Shown here: positions 32,834 through 41,209 of the stretch, piece by piece | Position numbering within the stretch: the first letter of the stretch is position 1 | Layout: every line of letters starts with the position of its first letter | From: Aliivibrio_A kagoshimensis | Lineage (GTDB): Bacteria; Pseudomonadota; Gammaproteobacteria; Enterobacterales; Vibrionaceae | Length of the DNA stretch: 45,058 nt | Assembly: GCF_050337105.1 (NCBI RefSeq) | Contig: NZ_JAKJSQ010000032.1 | Coordinates: forward strand, 1-45,058 | Direction: 5' to 3' | Notes under the pieces: model-generated | The model's input: only the letters and a program-made list of their open reading frames with translations | Database searches by the model: none | What the model was told of the DNA's origin: nothing | Position numbers and translations under genes: made by a program

Positions 32834-34126
32834 ATGAAGCAATTACACACTTATTCAATGGAGTTGAAGGAAGAGACAAAAGGAACAGCAACACATGATC
32901 TCCCAAATCGTTCAGATCTCATTCAAAGAGCGCATCACTTACTAGACGATGAGCATATAGTGACATTCAAAATTACCAACTTGAGTGTGATTAATGAGAG
33001 ATTTGGTTACGATAATGGTGACCAGTTACTCAATAAATTTAGCCAATTTCTACAGTCAGAATCGATAACAAAACTCTCTAATGCTGAGTGTTATCGAATG
33101 GGGGTAGGGATATGGGCGATTGTATTTTCATCGAACCTGATGAGTAAGCAATTATTAAAGCGTTGTACTGACTTAGCGGAGTTGGCCGAAAATGTGAGTG
33201 AACAACTGTATGATGCCTCGATTGTGGCGGCGATCTGTTTAGATATTTCAGGTGGCTTAATCAGCCAACGAGACTTCCGACAGTGTAGCGGTGATCAGAT
33301 TGTTGTAAAACTCGTGATGGCCAGACGATTAGCAGTGAACAGTAAGCGCTATATATGCAACGCTCAAGAGCTATTGGTTGAAGAAAAAAGTCGACAAGAT
33401 AAATTACATTGGATGAGCATCGCTCGACATGCGATTTTAGATAATCATGTCGAACCCTACTTTCAACCCATAGTACATGCATGCAGCCATCGGCTGCATG
33501 GTTATGAAAGTTTAATGCGAATCTCTAATAGAGAAGGGGTCTACTCTCCATCGCGCTTTCTGACGTCGGTAGAAGGAACACTGCTCTACAATAAATTGAG
33601 TCGAAAAATGATCCAACGAACGTTTGATGTCATGAAAGATCGTCAGGAACACTTCTCGATTAATCTGACCTATCAAGATTTTGTCGATGATCAGACAGTA
33701 CGACTATTAGAAACGGTACTTAGCCATATAAACGATCTATCAAGAGTGAGTTTTGAAATTGTAGAAACAGATCAAATTCATGATTTTAAACGCATTATTG
33801 ATATGTGCGAACATTATCGACGCTTGGGCGTTAGCATTGTGATTGATGATTTTGGGGTTGGGTATTCAGATATTTATCGGATCATTCAATTAAAGCCGGA
33901 CACGATTAAGTTAGATGGTTCATTAATAAAGTATCTGGATATTGATAAGCGGCAGCGAAAAATAACGAAACAGATCATTAAGTTGTGTCATGTTTTTGAA
34001 GCGAAAACGGTGGCTGAGTATGTACACAATAATGAGGTTTGTCGTATCGCAGAAGATTTTGGTATCGATTATCTACAGGGCTACTATTTTAGTGAGCCTG
34101 TAGGGTTTCATCAATTGAGTGCGTAA
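32834..34126 (+). CDS. Degenerate GGDEF-EAL protein, probable cyclic-di-GMP phosphodiesterase
   Basis: This 430-residue cytoplasmic protein has a GGDEF-like region at about 25-175. The signature loop is replaced by MGVGIWAI, so no cyclase activity is expected. An EAL domain lies at about 195-425. Catalytic residues look present: E225 in YESLMRI (EAL reads ESL), the Asn of INLTYQDF, Glu of FEIVETD, the double Asp of IDDFGVGYSD, Lys-x-Asp in IKLDGSLI, Glu in VAEYVH and Gln in YLQGYYF. This points to hydrolysis of c-di-GMP, controlling motility or biofilm. No transmembrane or sensor domain is visible. By recollection of V. cholerae gene order it may be the counterpart of the motility phosphodiesterase CdgJ, which is unverified. 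It abuts the DTW gene with zero bases between stop codons. Confidence 0.85.
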   Translation: MKQLHTYSMELKEETKGTATHDLPNRSDLIQRAHHLLDDEHIVTFKITNLSVINERFGYDNGDQLLNKFSQFLQSESITKLSNAECYRMGVGIWAIVFSSNLMSKQLLKRCTDLAELAENVSEQLYDASIVAAICLDISGGLISQRDFRQCSGDQIVVKLVMARRLAVNSKRYICNAQELLVEEKSRQDKLHWMSIARHAILDNHVEPYFQPIVHACSHRLHGYESLMRISNREGVYSPSRFLTSVEGTLLYNKLSRKMIQRTFDVMKDRQEHFSINLTYQDFVDDQTVRLLETVLSHINDLSRVSFEIVETDQIHDFKRIIDMCEHYRRLGVSIVIDDFGVGYSDIYRIIQLKPDTIKLDGSLIKYLDIDKRQRKITKQIIKLCHVFEAKTVAEYVHNNEVCRIAEDFGIDYLQGYYFSEPVGFHQLSA

Positions 34127-34774
34127 TTATTTTTTACTGCCGTTATTCACTTCTCTTTGGTAGGTGTGCCCACTCTTATCGGCTTGGAAAACGGTATTAA
34201 ATGCAGTGAAATAGTGATGAAGTTGCTGGGCTGACTCTGGCATCTTCATCAGTTTTAGCAGTTCAATGCCCACTTCACAGGTACATAAACTTCCTGTCTG
34301 TTGATTGCGTCGCAATTGATATTCAGACGTGTGTGTGAGATCCAGTGATAAACAGGGCAGGTTTTGTAACCAAAGCGTTTTACGTAGCATTTTTTTTGCT
34401 TCTTGCCAGGTAGAGTCAATGATGATGAATAGATTCTGTTGTGGTTGAATGCACTCTTGTTCAGTTTGTTTTTGAAACTCTAAGCTGCTGGTGGCCTCGG
34501 GGTGCGGGAACAGCAACCAGGTACGAATGTTAGGATCTTGAGCCGCTTGGATCAGCTCTTCAACTGGTTCTACCCGACTCCAAGTGTAGGCTTGGCAGTG
34601 AGAGAGACTATGTTCCAGTAACTTACCAGTATTGGTCTCTTTATTCAGCTCTTTGGGATGGCTGAGAATCGCCAATTGAAACGTATTGTGGATTTCAGGC
34701 TGTAAGTGACAGATGCAGTTGTGTATAAAGCCACACTGCGAGCAAGCGTCTGTTGGTTTTGATTGTATTGTCAT
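34127..34774 (-). CDS. DTW-domain protein, probable tRNA-uridine aminocarboxypropyltransferase
   Basis: This 215-residue DTW-domain protein has four N-terminal cysteines (CSQCGF...CIC, residues 11-23) that likely bind zinc. The family signature, usually DxTW, reads IIDSTWQEAKKML, followed by LRRNQQTGSLCTCEV. E. coli TapT of this family adds an acp group to tRNA U47, which stabilises tRNA. This protein could be TapT or a paralogue, so I leave the symbol blank. It begins 2 bases after the lipoprotein stop codon, so the two are co-transcribed. Confidence 0.83.
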   Translation of the reverse strand: MTIQSKPTDACSQCGFIHNCICHLQPEIHNTFQLAILSHPKELNKETNTGKLLEHSLSHCQAYTWSRVEPVEELIQAAQDPNIRTWLLFPHPEATSSLEFQKQTEQECIQPQQNLFIIIDSTWQEAKKMLRKTLWLQNLPCLSLDLTHTSEYQLRRNQQTGSLCTCEVGIELLKLMKMPESAQQLHHYFTAFNTVFQADKSGHTYQREVNNGSKK

Positions 34775-34776
34775 GG

Positions 34777-35808
34777 TTATTTCTTTTTAAACAGTGTGAT
34801 GCCGTTAGGACCGAGCCCATAAACCTGTCCATTCACTTTTTCATTCTCCGCGGAAATCGACTGCTCTTTTCGAGTGAATATTCTCTCGGAAATCATATAC
34901 AAACGCTGATGCCGGCTCATCAATACATGAATTTGGTTTGAGTTCACCTGTTGCCATACGCCACTCTCTTCGGTATTGGAATTCTCTTGCTCGGAATGAT
35001 AGAGCGTAGTGGCAGAGTGATCACTGTTGAGGGTTAAGGTGATGGCTAAGCCATGAGGAGTTACGGCTTGATACTCACCAGCCCAGACCTGAGTGGTATC
35101 ATGATTTGAGATTGCACCACAACCTGATTGAGTTGTATCTAGGGCTGTCAGTTGGCTACTCCATCCGTATATCGCATCACTCATGGTATCTGAACAGTAC
35201 TCTCTTTGCATTGTGAGGGAGAAAGAGTCACTTTGGTAAGCTCGGCTATGATGTTTGATCTGCTGTGTTGAGATGGACTCGACTTCTGTTTTTTTGGCGG
35301 GTTGACCATAAGTGAGTTGTTGGCTTTGAATTTTAATTGCCCAAAATGGTTCGCTACCAAATGCTTTAGTGGGTGAGGTAAGAGAGGAGCAAGCTTGATT
35401 ATTCTCAGTGGCTACCTGGTTAATATGCGTCACAATAAATCGAGCAGGGAAGTCGGCGGAAAAGCCCCCTTTCGGTGGTGCTTTAAAGTAGCCAATCACT
35501 TCAGCATACAGAGGTAGAGAGGATCTTTTGGTTAAGGGAGCCAACGTGTTCCACTGGTTAGAGGATATTTCTAACCAATATTGAACTGAACTGGAGCAGG
35601 GTTGAATAGTTTGAATATCGGATTGCAGATTCACCATGCCACTTAACATGAAGGTTTGAGGAGTGACACTCTTACCCTCTTCTAATGTTACATCTAGCAC
35701 TTCTTGAGGCTCATTGGTTTTGCTTGGGGGGATGCTGCAAGCCAATAGTGAAGCCAAGCAGAGCAGTGAAGCTATCATTTTAAGAGGTGATAATGTAATA
35801 AGTGTCAC
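34777..35808 (-). CDS. Lipoprotein with COG3650-like and NlpE-like segments
   Basis: This 343-residue protein has a lipobox (LASLLACS, Cys at about residue 24) after a signal helix, so it is probably an outer-membrane lipoprotein. No Asp follows the Cys, so retention in the inner membrane is not expected. Residues ~150-230 contain AFGSEPFWAIKI, similar to the GNEPFW motif of COG3650 proteins, and ~240-340 contain WAGEYQAV...ITLTLNSDHSATTLY, resembling the small beta-barrel of NlpE-type lipoproteins. Several Cys pairs may form disulfides. Function unknown. It is tightly linked to DTW (2 bases) and 22 bases after yigL. Confidence 0.72.
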   Translation of the reverse strand: MTLITLSPLKMIASLLCLASLLACSIPPSKTNEPQEVLDVTLEEGKSVTPQTFMLSGMVNLQSDIQTIQPCSSSVQYWLEISSNQWNTLAPLTKRSSLPLYAEVIGYFKAPPKGGFSADFPARFIVTHINQVATENNQACSSLTSPTKAFGSEPFWAIKIQSQQLTYGQPAKKTEVESISTQQIKHHSRAYQSDSFSLTMQREYCSDTMSDAIYGWSSQLTALDTTQSGCGAISNHDTTQVWAGEYQAVTPHGLAITLTLNSDHSATTLYHSEQENSNTEESGVWQQVNSNQIHVLMSRHQRLYMISERIFTRKEQSISAENEKVNGQVYGLGPNGITLFKKK

Positions 35809-35830
35809 TCAATTCCCTTATTTGGTTCGA

Positions 35831-36631
35831 TTATGTTTTTAGTAATAACTCATTGAGGTAGTGCGCAACCGCCTCATCAGCATTGGCGCCAATCACCTCA
35901 TTATTCGGCAACGCCGCTTTCACTTTCTCATGAGAAGTTGCCATCACGAGCCCTTTGCCAGCCATCGCTAACATTTCGGCGTCGTTCATGCCATCACCGA
36001 AGGCGATACAGTTTTCTAAACCATGGCCTAAAATCTTGGCAACGGCTTTTAGTGCCTCACCTTTATTGACATCTTTGGCCATCACCTCTAAGCACCAAGG
36101 TGTGGAAAATGAGACATTTATTTTACCACTAAATTCACTATTAAATCGTGTCTCTAATTCAGTAAGGTAGTCATGGTCTTTATTGGTAAAGAAGATTTTT
36201 GCAACCCCTGAGAGCGGAGGGTTCTCAGTATCAAATACCTGATAGGTAAACCCCGTAGCGTGGAACTCTTTTAACTCTTCGTCTTCTTGATTAATGAACC
36301 AGTTATCATCCGCATAGATGTGGATAGAGAGCGCGGAGTCATTTTTTGTCATGTTAATAATGTCTGTGACAACATCGGGGTCCAAGTTTTGACTGAAGAT
36401 GAGGTTATTTTTTTCATCATGCACGCGAGCCCCATTTGAGGTAATCATATAAGCCGGAATCCCAACGTGTTCGCGTATGCCTGATACATCGACATGGTGA
36501 CGTCCTGTCGCAAAAATAAATTTTATTCCACTATGATGTAAAGCGTTTAACGTCTCTTTGGTGAAGGTGGCAATTTGATGATTAGGCATCAATAGAGTGC
36601 CATCGAGATCAGATGCAACAATTTTAATCAT
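35831..36631 (-). CDS. yigL: YigL-like HAD phosphatase
   Basis: This 266-residue Cof-type HAD hydrolase has nucleophile motif DLDGTLL (D8), motif II TSNG, the FATGRHHVDV segment close to E. coli YigL, motif III KGEAL and motif IV FGDGMNDAEM. YigL dephosphorylates phosphosugars and pyridoxal phosphate. In Salmonella the pldB-yigL message is stabilised by the sRNA SgrS to detoxify phosphosugars, and whether that applies here is not known. The pldB-yigL order matches E. coli. Confidence 0.92.
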   Translation of the reverse strand: MIKIVASDLDGTLLMPNHQIATFTKETLNALHHSGIKFIFATGRHHVDVSGIREHVGIPAYMITSNGARVHDEKNNLIFSQNLDPDVVTDIINMTKNDSALSIHIYADDNWFINQEDEELKEFHATGFTYQVFDTENPPLSGVAKIFFTNKDHDYLTELETRFNSEFSGKINVSFSTPWCLEVMAKDVNKGEALKAVAKILGHGLENCIAFGDGMNDAEMLAMAGKGLVMATSHEKVKAALPNNEVIGANADEAVAHYLNELLLKT

Positions 36632-36715
36632 AAATCCTCTTTAAGAAAGTTAATATAGGAACGCAGAACAGATGACTATATTAAAGGACTTTTTTAAAAC
36701 AAAAGAGGGTAAAAG

Positions 36716-37729
36716 TTACCTTCCCCTTTTAATAGTAGTCGCTGTTTGATTGTAGAACTGATCTACCTTCTCAAGAGATTGATTTCTTAACGCATCTTTT
36801 TCAACAAATAGTTCATGCCTTGCTTCTGGAATTTGATGCTTAATGCACTGTAGATGAGCTTGCTGCATCTTAGTGTGAAAACGGTCTTGGGCGCTGTTAT
36901 CAACAATCACATCTTTTTCTCCTTGCAGCAGTAAGACCGGGATCTCTGTTTTCTCTGCCTGTTCGATACACTGCTTTGCTGCTTGCATCGCTTGCCATAC
37001 CCAACGGCTGCTTGGGCCGCCTAACTGTAACTCTGGTTTGTGTTGATAGAGATCGCGAAACCATGAGTATCTCACTTCACTTTGAGTCAGTAAGTTACCG
37101 GCAAAAGGTTTGCTTTTGTATCCCCCTTCACCAAGTGCAAATAGATTAAATGGACATAACGTATCGATTAATTTAGAGACGGAGTAAGCAAAAGGACGAA
37201 GCAGTAGAGGGAGGTGGATACCAAACATGGGGGAGCCAAGGGCCAGAGCGGTAAATGGGTGTGTATGCTGTTGAACATAACGAGTGGAAATAGCTCCGCC
37301 CATTGAATGAGAGAGTAAAAAATTATGCTGGTATTGCTCGCTGGGGAGCTCTGTATTTACAAAACGTTGTAGATCGAGAATATAGTCTTCAAAGTGGGTT
37401 ACGTGACCGATTTGAGGATCGTCCGCTACTCTGTCAGAGACTCCCTGTCCACGATGGTCATAAGAGTATATGTCGTAACCTCGTTGGAAAAAATCGTAGA
37501 ACAGCTCTTGGTATTTCCAGAAACTTTCAATCCGTCCGTTAACCACAGTGATGGATTTACTGTGGTTTGGATCGGTAAACTTAACCCACTGTAGTTTGAT
37601 TTCCTCTTCCGCAGTGAATGCCCCCTCTTCACGTTGTTGCCAAAATTGAGCAATTTGGTTATTGATGGCATGAGAAAACTCAATCTCTTGGGTGAACGCT
37701 GGTGGTTTCATTGAGGCTGATTGAGTCAT
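36716..37729 (-). CDS. pldB: Lysophospholipase L2
   Basis: This 337-residue alpha/beta hydrolase has the nucleophile Ser in LSHSMGGAI, the Asp in GEKDVIVDN and the His in EARHELF, in the order typical of PldB/monoacylglycerol-lipase-like enzymes. It hydrolyses lysophospholipids at the membrane face. It heads the - strand cluster with yigL 84 bases downstream. There are 266 bases upstream, shared with the divergent EAL-HDOD gene. Confidence 0.9.
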   Translation of the reverse strand: MTQSASMKPPAFTQEIEFSHAINNQIAQFWQQREEGAFTAEEEIKLQWVKFTDPNHSKSITVVNGRIESFWKYQELFYDFFQRGYDIYSYDHRGQGVSDRVADDPQIGHVTHFEDYILDLQRFVNTELPSEQYQHNFLLSHSMGGAISTRYVQQHTHPFTALALGSPMFGIHLPLLLRPFAYSVSKLIDTLCPFNLFALGEGGYKSKPFAGNLLTQSEVRYSWFRDLYQHKPELQLGGPSSRWVWQAMQAAKQCIEQAEKTEIPVLLLQGEKDVIVDNSAQDRFHTKMQQAHLQCIKHQIPEARHELFVEKDALRNQSLEKVDQFYNQTATTIKRGR

Positions 37730-37995
37730 AAGGTTCTCTGTTATTTAGCTTGTTACTCTATAGAGTAACATGTGAATTCGATGCTTTTAGCCAAAAAAAT
37801 ACAATTTAATGCAACAGCTACCACCATATTTGGAAACAAGGTCCATTTAAAGGGGCGGTAGGAATTATGAACAAAAAATGATTGTGACCATAGTCTCGAA
37901 TTAGAATACGCAATGCTATTGATAATTTCTTCGTATATTACAGTGTATTTTCGATAAATTTGATAAATAGCGGTGCTTTTTAGTATTGGGTAAAT

Positions 37996-39213
37996 ATGTA
38001 TTCTTATGTCGCTCGTCAACCAATCTTAAATCGTAAATTGAACACTGTTGGCCATGAGCTGTTGTTTCGCAATGGTGAACATAATGCATTTCCATCGATG
38101 GATGAAAATGAAGCGACTAGCCGATTGGTTCTTGAGAATTTTCTCTCCGCTGGGCTGAACCCCAATGTTAAGTCTGTTCGCAGCTTCATTAACTTCCCTC
38201 ACGACAGCTTAATCAATCTTATCCCTCTCTCTTTACCCGCGGGTCAAATTGTTATTGAAGTCCTTGAGACATGCACTCCAAACAGTGAACTCTTTTCTGC
38301 CATTAAGCACCTTTACCGCAAGGGGTATATTATCGCTCTTGATGATTTTAACCCCCACCCCGATTGGAACTGTTTTTTGCCTTTTATTCATGTAATTAAA
38401 CTGGATATCATGCAGTTAGGTATTCTAAATTCGTGTGATTACGTTAAGCAGCAGAAAGAGTTAGGTGCTAAATGTAAATTCTTAGCGGAAAGAGTAGAAA
38501 CTTATGATGAGTACCACATGGCGAGAGAGGCGGGTTTTGATCTGTTCCAAGGGTATTTTTTTAGTAAACCTGAGGTAGTTAAAAATCGTTCAATTAAAGC
38601 AGAGCAACTGCTCATTCTTGAATTGTTTCAACAGGTGAGTAAACCAGAGGTCGATTTTGCGACAGTTGAACAGATCATAATTCAAGATGCGCCCCTCTCT
38701 TATCAGTTATTGCGTTTTGTGAATACGTCTCTGTCTCAGCTTGAGTCTCCAATCTCTTCGTTTAAGCAAGCATTGATCTATCTGGGAGAAGAGCGGTTAA
38801 AAATTTTTGTATCGGTCATCGCAACGGCTCAGATCAGTAATAAAAAACCCAGAGAGCTCTATCGACTCTCTTTAAGGCGTGCCCGTTTTTGTGATCTGAT
38901 CAGTGCCCAAACATGTGGAGTGGAGACCCGAGAACAAGCATTTATGACTGGACTTTTCTCCTTATTGGACTCTCTGTTTGACCACTCGATTGTGGAGTTG
39001 GTCAGTCTCTTACCTGTAAATCAGGAGATTAAACAGGCGCTGTTACAGCGAGAGGGGGTGTTGGGTAACATTATCTCTTTGCAAGAGGCCTACGAACATG
39101 GGGATTGGCTGCAAGTGCGTGAACTGTGTCAGCAACTTGAGATAGAGGAGAGTGTGGTACAAGAGCGCTTTTCATGGGCAGATAGCTGGAGTTGTACCTA
39201 TACACTTTCGTAG
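37996..39213 (+). CDS. EAL-HDOD (YuxH-like) signalling protein
   Basis: This 405-residue cytoplasmic protein has an EAL-like domain (about 1-200) and an HDOD domain (about 205-400, EQLLILELFQQVSKPEVDF through LGEERLKIFVSV). The EAL domain keeps GHELLFRN (E-x-x-x-R), INFP, VIEVLET, ALDDF, IKLD, LAERVET and LFQGYFF. The DDFGxGYS motif is altered to DDFNPHPD, so catalysis is doubtful and it may instead bind c-di-GMP or act as a scaffold. HDOD domains occur in signalling proteins of motility and stress. It is followed by a terminator and then the ars operon. No clear ribosome site is seen; GGG at 37987-37989 is the only G run upstream. Confidence 0.88.
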   Translation: MYSYVARQPILNRKLNTVGHELLFRNGEHNAFPSMDENEATSRLVLENFLSAGLNPNVKSVRSFINFPHDSLINLIPLSLPAGQIVIEVLETCTPNSELFSAIKHLYRKGYIIALDDFNPHPDWNCFLPFIHVIKLDIMQLGILNSCDYVKQQKELGAKCKFLAERVETYDEYHMAREAGFDLFQGYFFSKPEVVKNRSIKAEQLLILELFQQVSKPEVDFATVEQIIIQDAPLSYQLLRFVNTSLSQLESPISSFKQALIYLGEERLKIFVSVIATAQISNKKPRELYRLSLRRARFCDLISAQTCGVETREQAFMTGLFSLLDSLFDHSIVELVSLLPVNQEIKQALLQREGVLGNIISLQEAYEHGDWLQVRELCQQLEIEESVVQERFSWADSWSCTYTLS

Positions 39214-39237
39214 ATGAAATTTATATGACAATGAGAG

Positions 39238-39263
39238 AGCACTTATAGACGAGTGCTTTTTTT
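39238..39263 (+). terminator. terminator after the EAL-HDOD gene
   Basis: The stem AGCACT / AGTGCT with an 8-base loop runs into seven Ts. It lies between the EAL-HDOD stop and the ars operator. Confidence 0.8.
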
Positions 39264-39280
39264 ATAGCTAGTATATATGG

Positions 39281-39292
39281 ATATTCGAATAT
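39281..39292. promoter_or_regulatory. probable ArsR operator
   Basis: ATATTCGAATAT is a perfect 12-base palindrome 17 bases upstream of the arsR start. ArsR/SmtB regulators bind such AT-rich dyads at their own promoters. It lies beside TATATAT, so a bound dimer would cover the promoter. Confidence 0.6.
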
Positions 39293-39309
39293 GAGAATAA
39301 GGTGGTAAT

Positions 39310-39651
39310 ATGTTACCCCATCAGTTTTTTAAAGTGCTGTCCGATGAGACTCGATTACGTTGTTTGCTATTGATTCTACGTGAAGGCACGTTGTGTGTGT
39401 GTGAACTCACAGCAGCACTGGATGAGAGTCAGCCTAAAGTCTCACGTCATTTAGCACAGTTAAGATCAACGGGGGTGCTGACTGATGAGCGAGTAGGCCA
39501 GTGGGTATATTACCGCGTGTCTGATGACCTGCCTGGCTGGTTAAGAAAGGTAATTTCAGGTTTGCAGCAATCGAACTGTTTAGCGACGCAATATCAACAA
39601 GACACTCAAAGATTACAGCGTATGGAAAATCGTCCTTGCGCTAAAAAATAG
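39310..39651 (+). CDS. arsR: ArsR-family arsenic-responsive repressor
   Basis: This 113-residue winged-helix repressor has the arsenite-sensing pair C29-V-C31-E in GTLCVCELTAAL, followed by the recognition helix QPKVSRHLAQLR. A third cysteine (C18) is near. It should release its operator on binding As(III). It heads arsR-GAPDH-phosphatase-arsJ with 13 bases to the next gene. A ribosome site AAGGTGG is visible. Confidence 0.92.
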   Translation: MLPHQFFKVLSDETRLRCLLLILREGTLCVCELTAALDESQPKVSRHLAQLRSTGVLTDERVGQWVYYRVSDDLPGWLRKVISGLQQSNCLATQYQQDTQRLQRMENRPCAKK

Positions 39652-39664
39652 AGAAAAGGGATAA

Positions 39665-40669
39665 ATGATGGCGATAAAAGTAGGTATTAATGGATTTGGT
39701 CGAATTGGGCGCTTAGCACTAAGAGCATCATTTGATTGGCCTGAGGTTGAATTTGTTCATATTAATGATGTGGCTGGGGATGCGAAAACCTTAGCGCACC
39801 TTTTAGAGTTCGACTCTGTTCAAGGGCGCTGGCCGCGTAATATCTCTGCGCAAGGCGATACCATTGTTATCGACAATCAGGTTATTCAGTGCAGTCAGCA
39901 GTCTGATCTTACTGCTATCGATTGGTCTGGTTGCGATGTAGTGCTGGAAGCGACAGGAGTGCATAAGAAAAAAGCGATGCTACAACACTATTTGGATCAG
40001 GGAGTTAAAAGAGTAGTTGTATCAGCTCCGGTGAAAGAGCCGGGTGTTGCTAACATTGTAGTTGGAGTCAATGATGATATTTTTGACCCTGAAACACACC
40101 AGATAGTGACAGCAGCATCTTGTACTACCAACTGTTTGGCGCCAATTGTAAAAGTGATCCAAGAAAAAATTGGAATTGAGCAAGTCGCCTTCACTACGAT
40201 TCATGATCTCACTAATACACAAACTATTTTAGATGCACCACATAAAGATCTGCGTCGTGCCAGAGCGTGTGGAATGAGCTTGATTCCGACCACAACGGGA
40301 TCAGCCACTGCGATTGTTGAAATATTTCCTGAGCTTAAAAATAAAATTGATGGTCATGCGGTGAGGGTCCCGCTAGCGAACGCTTCATTAACAGACATTA
40401 TTTTTAATGTACAGCGAGACACAACCATTGCTGAGATTAACCAAGTACTCAAAGACGCGTCGGAAGGTGAGCTTGCCGGTATTTTAGGTTATGAAGAGCG
40501 ACCATTAGTATCAATCGATTACCGTGGCGACCAGCGTTCAACGGTAGTGGACGCATTATCAACTATGGTAGTCGGTAATAAGATGGTGAAAATTTATGCC
40601 TGGTACGATAACGAAATGGGGTATGCGGCTCGAACTGCCGAATTGGTTCGTCGTGTTGGTTTAGCTTAG
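39665..40669 (+). CDS. ArsJ-associated glyceraldehyde-3-phosphate dehydrogenase
   Basis: This 334-residue GAPDH-family enzyme has the NAD-binding GINGFGRIGRL, catalytic C153 in ASCTTNCLAP, the His of FTTIHDLTN and the usual YDNEMGYAAR ending. In ArsJ operons the dedicated GAPDH uses arsenate instead of phosphate to form 1-arseno-3-phosphoglycerate, which ArsJ then expels (established for other bacteria). TIHDLTNTQ replaces the TIHAYTNDQ of glycolytic forms, consistent with a specialised subgroup. The start ATG is doubled (39665 or 39668). Confidence 0.92.
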   Translation: MMAIKVGINGFGRIGRLALRASFDWPEVEFVHINDVAGDAKTLAHLLEFDSVQGRWPRNISAQGDTIVIDNQVIQCSQQSDLTAIDWSGCDVVLEATGVHKKKAMLQHYLDQGVKRVVVSAPVKEPGVANIVVGVNDDIFDPETHQIVTAASCTTNCLAPIVKVIQEKIGIEQVAFTTIHDLTNTQTILDAPHKDLRRARACGMSLIPTTTGSATAIVEIFPELKNKIDGHAVRVPLANASLTDIIFNVQRDTTIAEINQVLKDASEGELAGILGYEERPLVSIDYRGDQRSTVVDALSTMVVGNKMVKIYAWYDNEMGYAARTAELVRRVGLA

Positions 40670-40679
40670 GAGAGTGACG

Positions 40680-41192
40680 ATGAGTGATAATAATAGTGCA
40701 ACACACCCTATGTGGTTACTGCCAGTACGGAATGGGAAGTCGAACTTAGTGCTCACTCCTTGCCCTGGGACAAAAGAGGTACCACTGACCGAGTCTCTCG
40801 TTCAGCTACAACGTGCAGGGGTCAAAGGCATTGTTACTGCGATGACTCAACGTGAACTTGAGAATAACCAAGTGTCGGATATCGGCATTGAGTGTGAAAA
40901 GTTGGGCATTGAATGGTTCCATCAACCGATAGAGGATGATAAAACTCCGCAGCAAGCATTTATGGATAGTTGGCCACAAACGAGTGCCGAAGTGCATCAA
41001 ATTCTGAACGCTGGTGGTAACGTCGCATTGCACTGTAAGGGAGGGTCAGGCCGAACGGGTCTACTTGCCGCACACTTATTGTCTGAACTCAATTGGAGCG
41101 CTGAGTCCATCATGAGCGAGGTGCAACAGTTCAGACCGAATGCGTTTACTCTACAAAGTCATCAGCGTTACCTAAAAAGCTTAACGGATTAA
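40680..41192 (+). CDS. Dual-specificity-type protein/phosphatase in the ars operon
   Basis: This 170-residue protein of the cysteine phosphatase superfamily has the signature HC-x5-R (HCKGGSGRTG, C119 to R125) and general-acid region residues nearby. Related genes occur with GAPDH and arsJ in vibrios. Its precise role in arsenic resistance is not established; it may act on a phosphoester produced in the pathway. ATG 40680 follows TAGGAG by 7 bases; the GTG at 40674 is less likely. The gap to GAPDH is short, which fits one operon. Confidence 0.8.
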   Translation: MSDNNSATHPMWLLPVRNGKSNLVLTPCPGTKEVPLTESLVQLQRAGVKGIVTAMTQRELENNQVSDIGIECEKLGIEWFHQPIEDDKTPQQAFMDSWPQTSAEVHQILNAGGNVALHCKGGSGRTGLLAAHLLSELNWSAESIMSEVQQFRPNAFTLQSHQRYLKSLTD

Positions 41193-41209
41193 TGGATTAA
41201 TGGATTATG
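41186..41209 (+). repeat. tandem 8-base repeat across the phosphatase stop and arsJ start
   Basis: GGATTAAT is repeated twice and followed by GGATTATG. The stretch contains the phosphatase TAA (41190-41192) and the arsJ ATG (41207-41209). It may have arisen by slippage. Confidence 0.75.

Noticed and set aside
37753..38019. 88-codon open frame on the - strand upstream of the EAL-HDOD gene
   Set aside because: It overlaps the start of the EAL-HDOD gene and has no family resemblance or clear ribosome site. The 266-base gap 37730-37995 appears to hold only promoters for pldB and the EAL-HDOD gene.
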